This document shows, one piece after another, positions 45,446 to 55,378 of a DNA stretch of 64,000 nt. Under the pieces are notes generated by a model. The model saw nothing but the letters and a program-made list of their open reading frames with translations. It was not told the DNA's origin and ran no database searches. How positions within the stretch are numbered: position 1 is the stretch's first letter; every line of letters starts with the position of its first letter. Both the position numbers and the translations under genes were made by a program. Location of the stretch: NCBI GenBank assembly GCA_019454045.1, contig SKCR01023423.1, forward strand, positions 62,001-126,000, read 5' to 3'. This DNA comes from Zanthoxylum bungeanum (taxonomy: Eukaryota > Streptophyta > Magnoliopsida > Sapindales > Rutaceae).

Positions 45446-46218
45446 TGTTGGTGGTATTTTCAGGTCCTACGATATTTGAGCAGTACGACAGGGGTAAAAA
45501 GGTCCTACGATATTTGAGCAGTACGACAGGGGTAAAAAGATAATTGCCTTCTCGGTCAAAATCATTAATGTCAACCCGACCACTAAAGGCCAAACAGAAT
45601 GTGGCCGATCACTTTATGATCGGAAATCGAGCACTCGAGCTCAGATGACCGGGCATTATCAGATCAACAGCGGCATTCTCACTTCAAAGGACCATTTTGA
45701 CCGACCTCATGAAGACCGACCTCATAAAAACCGAGCATGTAGTGAGATATGTTCCGGATAATAAGTTATCATATTCTTATGAGATAAGGAGATGATTTAT
45801 CCTACTCTCATAGGGAATGTTGATGAGTCAATGTCCTAATAGGATATGGGAAGTTAATGTAGTTTTCAACTAGGAATCCTTGTAGGAAAATGAATCTGAT
45901 TTCTTCACTATTATAAATAGAATGGGAGAGTATGTGTAAAAGGGATCAGAATCATTACCATCAGACTTGTAAAACACAAGAGATATCAGAGAAGCATATC
46001 TCAGTAATAAAAGTATTGTTCGATTTGTGCCCGTGGACGTAGGTCGGATCTAATCCACCGAGCCACGTTAAATCTCTTTGTCGATTGGCGTATTTATCTG
46101 TCTTTTGCTAAGTTTGCTTTTGGTCCCCCATAACCAAACAAATTCACAGTTGGAGGAGGATTTTATCCCGGGAGCATTATCCCGAAATTGCCCCTGAGAC
46201 GAAAATCAGCCGTCAACA
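45446..46218 (+). repeat. Right LTR of outer element
   Basis: 773 bases, pair of 4759-5524, followed by the duplication AATTA. Upstream, 44621-45445 is the outer element's 3' internal region and contains no recognisable gene. Confidence 0.93.
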
Positions 46219-46223
46219 AATTA

Positions 46224-46739
46224 TCTTCATAGCTGTGAAGTAAAAAGATTTACTTTAATCTTAATCTACTTTCTTTAAAATTCTGGCTACTTTTTCTAAA
46301 GTCGTAGCCAAATTAAAAAAATTCAGAAATTTTGTCACAATTTTATCATATTATCTTAAAATCAATGAAATACATAAAATGTGTGGTGGAATCTAATATG
46401 ACATTATTTTATTCAATACGAATATATTTTGACTCTAAATTTTAATTAATTGAATTTTCACAATTCAGAATTCGTATTTACACTAAAAATATGTCTTTCG
46501 GAGAAAAACATCTTTCTAAATTGAAATTTACGTTGTTTATGATACCTATATTATAAAAATATAATATTTCATATGAATTTTTTTGAAATTTAAAATGAAA
46601 ATATGAAAGTATAAAAATATAAAAACGAATTCCTAAAGTCATAGCCATTAATAAAAGTAAACTACTTCATTTGCAACTCCCCATATGTGTAAATATGCCT
46701 CTTATTGCTTGTTTTATACAACAATAGGAAAAAAAAAAT
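46224..46739. other. Host DNA right of the outer element
   Basis: AT-rich. The first 100 bases (GTGAAGTAAAAAGATTTACTTTAATC...) continue TNL upstream copy A and match 54155-54250. No coding evidence is seen; A/T tracts predominate after 46340. Confidence 0.6.
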
Positions 46740-47794
46740 GACCGAACCCATAAGTAGCCCCTTGAACTCTTATCCAACATTTTATTAGCCCATCAAACTT
46801 TTATTTTCACCCATTAGCCCACTAAACTTTTAAAAATCGTGTATCCAGCCCATTTACGTAACACCGTTTCGCGCGTGTAACGAACGGACCTTTAAGTGAG
46901 ATTGTTCAGTTTTTTTTCAGTGCCACGTAGACTTTTATAACACATCTCATTAGCCCCCTGAACTTTTATAATACATCCCATTAGCCCCCTGAATTTTTAT
47001 AATACATCCCATTAGCCCCCCGAACTTCAATATTTTACCTATAAGCCTATATAACTCTCAAAAATGATGTTAAAAACTCTTTATAACTACATAAATCATC
47101 ATCAACACAATCATGTCTTGAAAAAAAATTACAAATGGTCTATTTAATTTCATTTGAACATTAATCAACACTACTAAAAAAAGAAATTTTCGTTTTTTAA
47201 AAAAAATAGTAAAACACAATCATATCTAATTTTTAATAAATAATTTTAGAATAAAGGTGGCGCAAAATATTAATTGTTGATAATTTAAGTACCATGAATT
47301 TGTGTTTAATATGTTTCGTCACCTTTATTCTAAAATTATTTATTAAAAATTAGATATGATTGTGTTTTACTATTATTTTTTTTTCGTTGTGTTGATTAAT
47401 GTTCAAATGAAATTAAATAGACCATTTGTAATTTTTTTTTTAGACATGATTGTGTTGATGATGGTTTATGTAGTTATAAAGAGTTTTTAACATCATTTTT
47501 TAGAGTTATGTAGGCTTATAGGTAAATATTGAAGTTCAGGGGACTAATGAGATGCATTATAAAATTTCAGGGGGCTAATGGGATGTGTTATGTTATATTT
47601 GCACGGTTGGTTGCCACTTCACCAACTCTAAACGGAAAAAAAATCTGACAAGGACGGTAAACGGAACGGCGTTACACTGAATGAGTTTGTTACACCGTTT
47701 TTAAAAGTTCAGTGGGCTAATGGGTGAAAATAAAAATTCGGTGGGCTATTGAGATGTCGGATAAAAGTTCAGTGAGCTAATTATGGGTTCTGCC
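46740..47794. mobile_element. Fold-back / long-inverted-repeat transposon
   Basis: The two halves are inverted copies over about 500 bases each, from GACCGAACCCATAAGTAGCC / GGCAGAACCCATAATTAGCT at the tips to TTTAGAATAAAGGTGGCG / CGTCACCTTTATTCTAAA at the centre (47245-47335). The loop is about 55 bases. Repeated CCCATTAGCCCCCTGAACTT phrases occur in both arms. No transposase is present. Long arms suit a Mutator-like or fold-back MITE. Flanks are A-rich, so the duplication cannot be fixed. Confidence 0.85.
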
Positions 47795-48354
47795 AAAAAA
47801 ATATATTCTTTTTACATCATCATAATCAAAAGTGTTTTTTTTTTTTTTTGGTTGATTTTAATCATTCAAATTCAAATCAACAACTTTTATTATATTATAT
47901 CCTCAGAATTCTCACATATCCCACTGTAATATCATAATTTATACATAAAAGATGGTACATCTCTTAAAAAAAAATTATTACGTGTCTTAGAATTTATTCA
48001 TTAATGTCAAGTTATCCTTCAAAATTCACAATAGAAAGTGACCAATGGAGACCAAAATATCAAATATTCGAATCATCTCTCAAATTATTTTATGGCAAAT
48101 ATGCCTGAAATAAATAGAGAGTCCAGGACTGAGAAGTTTTCTCGATGGGACGGACATCAAATTGCTAAGCTACTCTCTTGGAATTGCACGTTCAACTGAG
48201 CAAATAGCGTATTAGTGTTGTAACATTGAAGTAGTTACTATTTACCCATATTCATCCGCTCAATCATCGTATAAATTATCATAATAATATTTTAATTTCT
48301 ATAAAAAAAAATATAAATTTAAATCCCTATATTTTCTTTGGAAAAAAAAAAACT
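47795..48354. other. AT-rich intergenic stretch
   Basis: No gene is seen. It lies where a gene driven by upstream copy B would be expected on the minus strand, but I find no TIR motif in any frame. Confidence 0.55.
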
Positions 48355-48734
48355 TTAATCAGAAAATTTAATCATAATAATAACGTGATCATTGTGGGAT
48401 GTAGACATAGATAGATGCTCTTACTAATTTAAGAAACTTCCAGGAAGTTTCGCTATAATTTCATAATAATAACATGACCATTGGGGGATAGATGCTTTAA
48501 GGAAGTTTCCTTGTAATTTTATTTGGGCAGAAAGTAATGACCAGAAGGAAAAGACCGAATATATACATGCCCCCACAGTCGACTGACTTTTTCACATACT
48601 AATATATATATATTTTTTTAGAATGTTTTGAAATTTTACTGACAAATAATCATTTTCTGATTTAAGTGGAACAGATAAAATTCCCGGCTGTCCCAGACTC
48701 TTACAAAAAACACATTCTATATATTCGAACTCAG
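48355..48734 (-). other. TNL upstream region, copy B (proximal part)
   Basis: Matches 4160-4350 in order and orientation: CAGAAAATTTAATCAT, ACATGACCATTGGGGGATAG, GGAAGTTTCCTTGTAATTTT, AAGTAATGACC...GAAAAGACCGAATATATAC and CACAGTCGACTGAC. One sub-block is duplicated inside (48405-48510). Homology stops near the point that corresponds to the TNL start codon. The distal part resumes at 53718, after the copia-2 insertion. Confidence 0.7.
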
Positions 48735-48951
48735 TGAAGAGATTTAAGGATGACAAGCTGAAGAATATATTTCTCTCTTGATATTCACAATGCCATTGAG
48801 CACTATATATACACATTATTTGAAATTTAAAATAGGAAAGAGATTACAATAAAATGAAGGGATTAACTACTAGATAAATGACATAATTACAATATTGAGA
48901 TCCCTTGATTTTCTCCCTTCATTTTCTCATCTTGATGGTGTAATCTTATCA
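48735..48951 (-). repeat. 3' LTR of copia-2
   Basis: 217 bases with a CACTATATATACACATT TATA-like stretch. It differs from the other LTR by a few bases. Confidence 0.95.
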
Positions 48952-49709
48952 TGCCCCCGCAAGATGGACGGTCTTGGAGAGAGTCTGATCTTGGATTTGA
49001 GTGTGTTGAAAGGAGAGCGAGCGAGAGGTTTGGTAAGGGCGTCTGCCAGTTGATCAGCTCTAGAGATGTGTGAGACCCGGAGTAGACCATTTTGAACTTG
49101 TTCCCGGATGAAGTGGTAGTCCAGAGCTACGTGTTGCATGCACGAGTGGAAAACAGGATTGGAGCATAAATTGGTTGCACCAATATTGTCACAGTAGATG
49201 ACTGGTTGGAGAGAAAGAGTGACACCGAGTTCGGTAAGGAGAGCACAAATCCATCTAATTTCGGCAGCAGTGGAGGCTACTGATCGGTACTCAGCTTCAG
49301 TGGATGAGCGTGCAACTGTGCGTTGTTTCTTGGAGCTCCAGGAAATAGGATTGTGAACTATGTAAGCACCAGTGGAGGTGTAATCGTCCTTGTTACCAGC
49401 CCAATCAACATCGGAAAAGGCATGGAGTGCTGTAGGGGAGTTGTGGCGGAGGAATATGCCATGGTCCAGAGTGCCACAGAGATATCGCAGTAGACGCTTG
49501 ACGGCATGCCAATGGTCACTGGTAGGTTGATGCATAAACTGAGAGAGTTTGTTCACTGTATAAGCAATGTCTGGTCGAGTGAGAGAGAGATACTGGAGGC
49601 TGCCGACAATATTTCTGTACTCGGTCGGATCAGGTAATGGAGATCCGGATTGTAAAGTGAGTACCAGGTTTGTTGCAAGAGGTGTTGGGCCTGGCTTGGC
49701 GTCAATCAT
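48927..49709 (-). CDS. copia-2 RT connection and RNase H
   Basis: 260 open codons: NIVGSLQYLSLTRPDIAYTV, FSDVDWAGNKDDYTSTGAYI, VARSSTEAEYRSVASTAAEI, YCDNIGATNLCSNPVFHSC and HVALDYHFIREQVQNG, all copia RNase H landmarks. The C-terminus runs to the PPT and overlaps the LTR edge. Continuity with the RT catalytic part is broken near 49710-49857. Confidence 0.9.
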   Translation of the reverse strand: MIDAKPGPTPLATNLVLTLQSGSPLPDPTEYRNIVGSLQYLSLTRPDIAYTVNKLSQFMHQPTSDHWHAVKRLLRYLCGTLDHGIFLRHNSPTALHAFSDVDWAGNKDDYTSTGAYIVHNPISWSSKKQRTVARSSTEAEYRSVASTAAEIRWICALLTELGVTLSLQPVIYCDNIGATNLCSNPVFHSCMQHVALDYHFIREQVQNGLLRVSHISRADQLADALTKPLARSPFNTLKSKIRLSPRPSILRGHDKITPSR

Positions 49710-49856
49710 GTGAGTTCTGGTAAGCAGATCGGCAATGTACTTGCGTTGACTAAGGAAAAGATCAATGTTGTGGGTAGTAACCTCTACCCCAAGGAAATAA
49801 GCAAGCTGGCCAAGATCTTTAAGAGAGAAGCGCTGAGAGAGTTTGTCAATGAATCT

Positions 49857-50387
49857 TTAGACAACTTCAACATTATTTCCTGTAATGATGATGTCATCGA
49901 CATAGACTAAGAGGTATAGTGTGGTGTGGCGGTTGTTGAAGATGAACAGTGAGGTGTCGGCATGTGAGTTGGAGAAGCCGGATTGGAGAAGAAATTGGCG
50001 CAGTTCTTGGTACCATGCTCGAGGGGCCTGTTTGAGGCCGTAGATGGCCTTGCGAAGTTTGCAGACGTGATGGTGATGATCGCGATCAATGAAGCCCGAA
50101 GGTTGTGACATAAAAACATCATCAGTGAGAGTGCCTTGAAGAAAGGCATTATTGATGTCAAGTTGTCGGAGAGACCATCCTTGACTAACCGCAAGGCTGA
50201 GAACAATCCGAACAGTGGTCGGCTTGATGACTGGACTGAAGGTTTCATAATAATCAATGTCAGGACGTTGATGGAAGCCTTTGGCAACTAATCGTGCTTT
50301 GTACCTGTCAATAGAACCATTGGCTTTAAATTTGGTGCGAAAGATCCACTTACAACCGACCAGATTTTGGTCGGGACGGGGTGGCAC
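49857..50387 (-). pseudogene. copia-2 reverse transcriptase
   Basis: Starts after a stop that replaces the Trp of the usual T-W-E-L-V motif near 50394: the codon is TGA, and the neighbouring residues ET...ELVPPRPDQN are intact. Then GCKWIFRTKFKANGSIDRYK, LVAKGFHQRPDIDYYETFSP, QLDINNAFLQG, KAIYGLKQAPRAW and catalytic YVDDIIITGNN at the end. RT would copy the genomic RNA. Confidence 0.9.
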
Positions 50388-50393
50388 TAGTTC

Positions 50394-51461
50394 TCATGTC
50401 TCATTGCGAAGTAAAGCATTATACTCCTCCGACAGAGCTTGACGCCACTCAGGGTCCTTGAGGGCTAGGGTAATGGTGGTGGGTTCGAGGGTAGGTTTCT
50501 GAAGCTGAGCGGTGAGGTTAAGTTTTTGAATTGGTTTATGGAGGTTGTTCTTGGAACGAGTGACGATGACTCGTGGTAAAGTTGAGTGGTCATGTGGTCG
50601 GTCGGGTTTGGTGTGGTCGGCGCTTGGTGCTGAAGTTGAGTCCTTATGTGGCTGGTCGAGATTTGTTTGGTCGGGGAGGGGTGATAAGTTTGGGCGTTCT
50701 TGGGGGTGGTCGGGGTCTGTGTGATCGGGATTGGGTGGTGCGTGCGATCGGACATGTGGTCGGATGGTGTGGTCGGACAGGGGTGGTAAATTGGGATGTT
50801 CATGTGGTCGGTAGAGGGTTGTGTGTTTGGGGAGGGATGGTACTCGGTTGTGTGTATGTGGTCGGTCGGTGTGGGTGTGTTCGGCAAGGGATGGTGATGC
50901 TCTAGGTTGGTTGTGCTCGATTTTTATTGGTTGATCGGCCGGTTCTTGTGAAGTTGTGGTACTTGTGAGATTACTGTGTAATGGAGGGTGGGGTAGGATC
51001 GGAGCATCGGTGGGTGTTGAGTTCTGTGGAGGTGCAGTGTCGGTATTCGGCGATGGTGAGTCCAGTACCGGTAAGGTCATGGAGCACCATTCAGAGATGG
51101 TGGATGGAGTGGCACGATGGGGAGACATTTGAGAGTTGGCAAAAGGAAAAATTGACTCAACGAAGCGGACATGTCGGGAGGTGTAAAGTCTATATGTGGA
51201 GGGCTCGAGACATAGATAAGCCCTCTGAGTGGGAGAATATCCTACGAAGACACAGGGAGAGGACCGAGACTCAAGTTTGTGAGATGTGTAAGGACGGAGC
51301 CAAGGGTAGCAGAGACAGCCAAAGCTGCGCAGTTTCGAGTAGTTCGGCATATGGCCGAAGAGTTGGAGATAAGGTGAGTTGTGGTGTAAGGTTGGTGTAG
51401 GCATGTAATTTATATGATAGACGACAGTGGAAAAGGCAAAGGGCCAATATGAGAGAGGCAT
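50394..51461 (-). CDS. copia-2 integrase C-terminal part and linker
   Basis: MPLSYWPFAFSTVVYHINYM, then the conserved LRSFGCLCYPWLRPY and SSPCVFVGYSPTQRAYLCL of copia integrase C-termini. A long His/Pro/Asp-rich linker follows, with degenerate repeats of a DHTxxDxPHxxxxLPPLP kind (residues about 190-290). The linker repeats explain the long overlapping ORFs on both strands here. Confidence 0.85.
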   Translation of the reverse strand: MPLSYWPFAFSTVVYHINYMPTPTLHHNSPYLQLFGHMPNYSKLRSFGCLCYPWLRPYTSHKLESRSSPCVFVGYSPTQRAYLCLEPSTYRLYTSRHVRFVESIFPFANSQMSPHRATPSTISEWCSMTLPVLDSPSPNTDTAPPQNSTPTDAPILPHPPLHSNLTSTTTSQEPADQPIKIEHNQPRASPSLAEHTHTDRPHTHNRVPSLPKHTTLYRPHEHPNLPPLSDHTIRPHVRSHAPPNPDHTDPDHPQERPNLSPLPDQTNLDQPHKDSTSAPSADHTKPDRPHDHSTLPRVIVTRSKNNLHKPIQKLNLTAQLQKPTLEPTTITLALKDPEWRQALSEEYNALLRNET

Positions 51462-52885
51462 GGATGAGTGGGTAAGGAGAGAAAGACCTGTTTCAACGAT
51501 ATGTCGATGACGACGTTCAGAGTACCCATTGTGTTCAGGAGTGTGAGGAGGGGAAGTGAGATGGGAGACCCCATGGATTGTGAGGAAGGATGAGAGGGCT
51601 TGATATTCCCCCCATTGTCAGAGTAGATAGTTATGATAGGGCGGTTGAAGAATTTTTCGACTAGCGCTTTGAAGCGCACAAAGACATCATGGGTGTCTGA
51701 CTTTCGTTTTAGGGGATAAAGCCAAATGTATTTGGTGAAGTGGTCGACAAAGATTATGTAGTATTTGAAGTTATCAAATGAGTAGACCGGGAAGGTCCAT
51801 AAATCAGTAAATATAACCTCAAGAGGTGTAGATGTAGTAAGAGTAGATGAAGAGAACGGTAACTTGTGACTTTTATTGCATTGACACGAATTACAATTAA
51901 AATTTAGATAAGAGGAAAAAGAGACATCTGAATTAAATGAAGACATGATATTTTTGAAGATCGACGATGAAGGATGCCCGAGCCGATGATGCCACTCAGG
52001 TATAATAGTTCTGACACTTGAAAAGGCGATTAGAGGTGACCGAGTGGGGGAGGTCGGCCATTCGTATACACCATCTTTAGTCCGACCCTGCAACAGAATT
52101 GCCCCTGTGCGGAGATCATTCACATTAAAAGAAGAGGGTAAGAACTCAATGGAAGTGTTATTGGATTTGCAAAATTGAGAAATGGAGATAAGATTACGTT
52201 TCATAGTGGGTACATATAAAACATTAGATAAGGTAAAAGAGTGAGTAAGAGTATTAAGAGAGGTAGAACCGTGGTGGGAAATGGGGAGTGCAGTGGCGTC
52301 ACCGATCATTATTTCATCTGTGCCGTCATAAGGATTGTGGAGAGCAAGGTTGTTGAGATCAGTAGTGACATGATGCGAGGCTCCAGTGTCAAGAAGCCAA
52401 GCGGGGTTGGATGAAGAGATGGTGGTAACATTTGCTTGATATTGCCAGGGATTGGATGTGCGAGGGTGGACGAGTTGGTGGGGCGAGATGGTGGTTGTAC
52501 ACGTGGGAAGTGTTGGCGGAAGAGAGGGCACTGGGAGACCACATGGCCTTGAGTGTGGCACCATTGGCACCGACCAAGGAAGGGACGAGGATGATGTCGG
52601 TCGGCTCGAGTGTTGGTGGGAGAGTTTCTGGTGAGTTGGGGGTGGTGGTGGTGCACAACCGACCGGGCTGGGCAGTGTGATTGGGATGAGGCCGGATGTA
52701 GGTCCGAACATTGGTGGGGTGTGCGGATGCCGGGTGGGATGGTGAACTTGTCCTGTTGTTGAGAGATAATTCCTTGTTGATGAGTTTTTCATGGAGTTCA
52801 TCAAAGAGGATAGTGGAATCACGGCCATTGACAGAGTCAACGATGGACTGATAGTTATCGTCAAGTCCATCAAGCACTTTTTCAA
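51410..52885 (-). pseudogene. copia-2 protease and integrase N-terminal part
   Basis: In this frame: NPAWLLDTGASHHVTTDLN (aspartic protease active site D-T-G), VLYVPTMKRNLISISQFC, WHHRLGHPSSSIFKNIM and CNSCQCNKSHKLPFSSS (integrase HHCC zinc site), VIFTDLWTFPVYSFDNFKYY and IIFVDHFTKYIWLYPLKRKS, IYSDNGGN (core Asp residues). The frame is lost shortly afterwards near 51610, and the catalytic Glu region falls in another frame. Confidence 0.88.
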
Positions 52886-53444
52886 TTAGATCTTCATGGT
52901 CAAGAGGTTTTCCAAGGGCGGCAAGTTGATCGGCTGTGGTTTTAATGGATTGCATGTATTCGGTGATTGTTTTAGGGCCTTTGGTGATGTGTTTGAGATG
53001 ATCTTTGAGTTGTTTGATATGACCACGAGATGGACGGGCATAGGTGTTGGCAAGGGTTTGCCAAGCTTTATAGGTGGTGTTAGATTGGGTGATGAGAGGA
53101 ACTAGAGATGGTGAAAGGGTGCCGACAAGAGCTGCAAAAATTAGTTTGTCTTGTCGGAGCCAGGTGCGATATTCTGGATTGGGAGAGGTAACATTATTTG
53201 TGGTGATGGTACGTGGTGGGGTGTGATGATTTCCATCAATGTATTTTTGTAAGTCATAGCCAATGAGAATGGCTTCAATTTGGGTTTTCCAGAAGAGGTA
53301 ATTTGTTGATGTGAGTTTGATGGAGTTATGGATGGTGACAATGATCAAAGGTTTTGTAAGTTCTTGGGCATTGGGGATGACATTTTGAGTACTGTCGGTG
53401 GCCATTAGAACAGGGGATGAAGGTGCTAGAGAAGTATTTGGCAA
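52389..53444 (-). CDS. copia-2 gag
   Basis: 351 codons from MPNTSLAPSSPVLMATDSTQ at 53444, just downstream of the PBS. UBN2-type gag: IKLTSTNYLFWKTQIEAILI, TYKAWQTLANTYARPSRGHI, LKDHLKHITKGPKTITEYMQ, VLDGLDDNYQSIVDSVNGRD. The CCHC knuckle CQWCHTQGHVVSQC lies in an overlapping frame at 52309-52656, so a shift separates capsid from nucleocapsid. Confidence 0.88.
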   Translation of the reverse strand: MPNTSLAPSSPVLMATDSTQNVIPNAQELTKPLIIVTIHNSIKLTSTNYLFWKTQIEAILIGYDLQKYIDGNHHTPPRTITTNNVTSPNPEYRTWLRQDKLIFAALVGTLSPSLVPLITQSNTTYKAWQTLANTYARPSRGHIKQLKDHLKHITKGPKTITEYMQSIKTTADQLAALGKPLDHEDLIEKVLDGLDDNYQSIVDSVNGRDSTILFDELHEKLINKELSLNNRTSSPSHPASAHPTNVRTYIRPHPNHTAQPGRLCTTTTPNSPETLPPTLEPTDIILVPSLVGANGATLKAMWSPSALSSANTSHVYNHHLAPPTRPPSHIQSLAISSKCYHHLFIQPRLAS

Positions 53445-53494
53445 GTGGGTTTGAGGAAAAAAAATTTAGAGAATGGATCTTGGCGCTGATACCA

Positions 53495-53712
53495 TGAAGA
53501 GATTTAAGGATGACAAGCTGAAGAATATATTTCTCTCTTGATATTCACAATGCCATTGAGCACTATATATACACATTATTTGAAATTTAAAATAGGAAAT
53601 AGATTACAATAAAAGGAAGGGATTAACTACTAGATAAATGACATAATTACAAATATTGAGATCCTTTGATTTGCTCCCTTCATTTTCTCATCTTGATGGT
53701 GTAATCTTATCA
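53495..53712 (-). repeat. 5' LTR of copia-2
   Basis: 218 bases, pair of 48735-48951, with the primer-binding site immediately to its left on plus (53482-53494). Confidence 0.95.
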
Positions 53713-53717
53713 CTCAG

Positions 53718-54250
53718 GACCTGAATGTCAGATCTCGAACACTAAATCACTTCTCTTGGGTAAAAAAAATGCTTTTTTATTATAAATAATTAAAATAAAT
53801 AGAAAACAAATAGACCAAAGTAAGCTTTTGTCAATGATTATTTATTACCAAAAAAAAAAACACATTTCTCAATACTCTCATACTGCATTTGGAAAGCACT
53901 CAACACTCTTTGGGACATAATAAAGTATTGAAAGGCTAGAATTACTATATGCTTTTAAATTTTTTAATCCTTAAAATTTGAATAATTTATCTATCTATTT
54001 AAGTTTTATATTTTCCAAAATCACTTAAAAATCTTTGATATATATTAATTTTATTAAAATTTATTTTTCTTAAAAATTATATATATAGACAAAGTTATGA
54101 ATGATTTGAATAAAAATTTTAAAATATTAAAATTAATTAAATAAAATATATAAAGTAAAAAGATTTACTTTAATCTTACACTATTTCCTTTAAAATTTCA
54201 GGAAATTTTGTCAAAATTTCATCATATTGTCTACTTTTCTAAAGCCAAGA
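53718..54250 (-). other. TNL upstream region, copy B (distal part)
   Basis: Matches 4465-4758 and then 46235-46340: CTGCATTTGGAAAGCACTCA, CATAATAAAGTATTGAAAGG, TATTTTCCAAAATCACTTAA, GATTTGAATAAAAATTTTAA and AAAGTAAAAAGATTTACTTT. The match crosses the outer element's insertion point, which shows that the duplication predates that insertion. Confidence 0.72.
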
Positions 54251-55370
54251 CCGATTATAGACGGAGCAGACATTTTTTTTTAATCCCCATGGAACTCCCA
54301 TGGATCACACTTCAACCACAATCTGATTTTCCATACCATCGGCTGTCTTAGATTCTTACAATAAATATATTTTTTGGATTCCAACCCAATACCTTAAAGT
54401 GAAATCCCAAATCATGCATCATCAATTCACGTTCCTTGATGTTATCTTTATACAAAATTCATAATATTTTATTATTCCTTAAAATTAATACTATCACATT
54501 AAAAAAATTTCTAACCACTAAATAATCATTTTATTTGTTGGTAAAGTTTTAATCTCAAGTTGTAAAATGTGAAGCCTTTATCCAGTCGTTGGATGAGGGA
54601 CACGTGGCGCAATCCTTACCGTTGTCCTAATTTCATCATTTTTGCTCATCATATATAAAGGATGCTAAGGTTGAGAATTAGAGAGAGTTTTTGTTAATTG
54701 CTTTACACATTTTCTCCTATTATTGTTTGGCTAATTGTTAAGCATTATTCATAGTCCAAGTTAGTGTGATCTTCAATTAGGGAATTTGAGATTGACACTT
54801 TTAGAGATTAGGGTTTATCTTGTGATTTGAGGAAATTGATGTCGTAAACGGATTCAAGATTCTTGAGAAATCTTGTGATTGATTAGTGCAGCGAGCTCCT
54901 TATTCCGGAGTTCAACGTGGATGTAGTCGGAAATTTTCCGGCGAACCATGGTAAAAATCTTGTGTTCTTGTTGTTCTTGTTCGGTTGATTGATTTGTGTG
55001 ACGAACAATTAGGGGCATATTCTTAACACAAGTAAATAACAAAGTATTATAAAAATGTAAGTGGTAAATGATAACTGCCCCAAGAGATATGATTCAGTGG
55101 CAAATGATTTAGAATTTGATTATCAGGTCTTAGATTCGAGTCCATGAAGTATATTTTTTACAAGAGTTTAAGGTGGTCGGGAATTTTTCTTGCTCCATTT
55201 AAATTCGGGTTAGATTATTTGACAGTGGAATTTCCAACATTAAATGGTAAATGATAACTAAAGAATAATGCATAATAAAATGTTTTGATCATAATTTAGA
55301 CTGTTCGTGGTTGGTGAAGTAAAACTGATGTTGTATTTTAAATTTCGGGGGTGTTTTTGTTAATTAAAAT
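54251..55370 (+). other. Intergenic stretch with LTR-like segment
   Basis: Mostly AT-rich. The 54536-55010 portion looks like an LTR: it starts TGTTGGTAAAG, has a TATATAAAGG box near 54652, and ends with a GTTCAACGTGGATGTAGTCGG... GAACCATGGTAAAAATCTTGTG segment reminiscent of U5 regions (the outer LTR has a similar GTGGACGTAGGTCGG... CCACGTTAAATCTC). I find no partner LTR, PBS or duplication, so this is a tentative solo LTR or remnant. Confidence 0.35.
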
Positions 55371-55378
55371 TTCATATA

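Larger units (their letters stand above)
4759..46218 (+). mobile_element. Outer non-autonomous LTR retrotransposon (Tat-like, antisense-ORF bearing) with nested insertions
   Basis: Two direct LTRs (4759-5524 and 45446-46218) are flanked by the 5-base duplication AATTA (4754-4758 and 46219-46223). A primer-binding site follows the left LTR and a purine tract (GAACTAGGGGACAAA) precedes the right one, so the element is plus-oriented. Removing the nested copia (8895-18748) and LARD (19343-43653) with their duplications leaves about 7.3 kb. No gag, protease, RT or integrase is present. The only coding content is a minus-strand gene of the kind found as an extra antisense ORF in Tat-lineage Ty3/gypsy elements. 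It must therefore have moved with enzymes supplied in trans. Confidence 0.92.
48735..53712 (-). mobile_element. Ty1/copia retrotransposon with short LTRs (copia-2)
   Basis: LTRs of 217-218 bases (48735-48951 and 53495-53712), TGAAGAGATTTAAGG...GTGTAATCTTATCA, flanked by CTCAG (48730-48734 and 53713-53717). On minus the right LTR is followed by TGGTATCAGCGCC, an initiator-Met-like primer site, and PPT GCGGGGGCA precedes the other. The LTRs are nearly identical, so insertion is recent. Short LTRs and layout suit compact copia lineages. Confidence 0.95.

Noticed and set aside
50573..52680. Plus-strand ORFs of 60-139 codons
   Set aside because: Shadows of the minus-strand copia-2 gag-pol, helped by its Pro/His-rich linker.
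54536..55042. Possible plus-strand gene start with TATATAAAGG box
   Set aside because: No ORF follows; the text resembles LTR U3-R-U5 more than a promoter, and even that is unproven.
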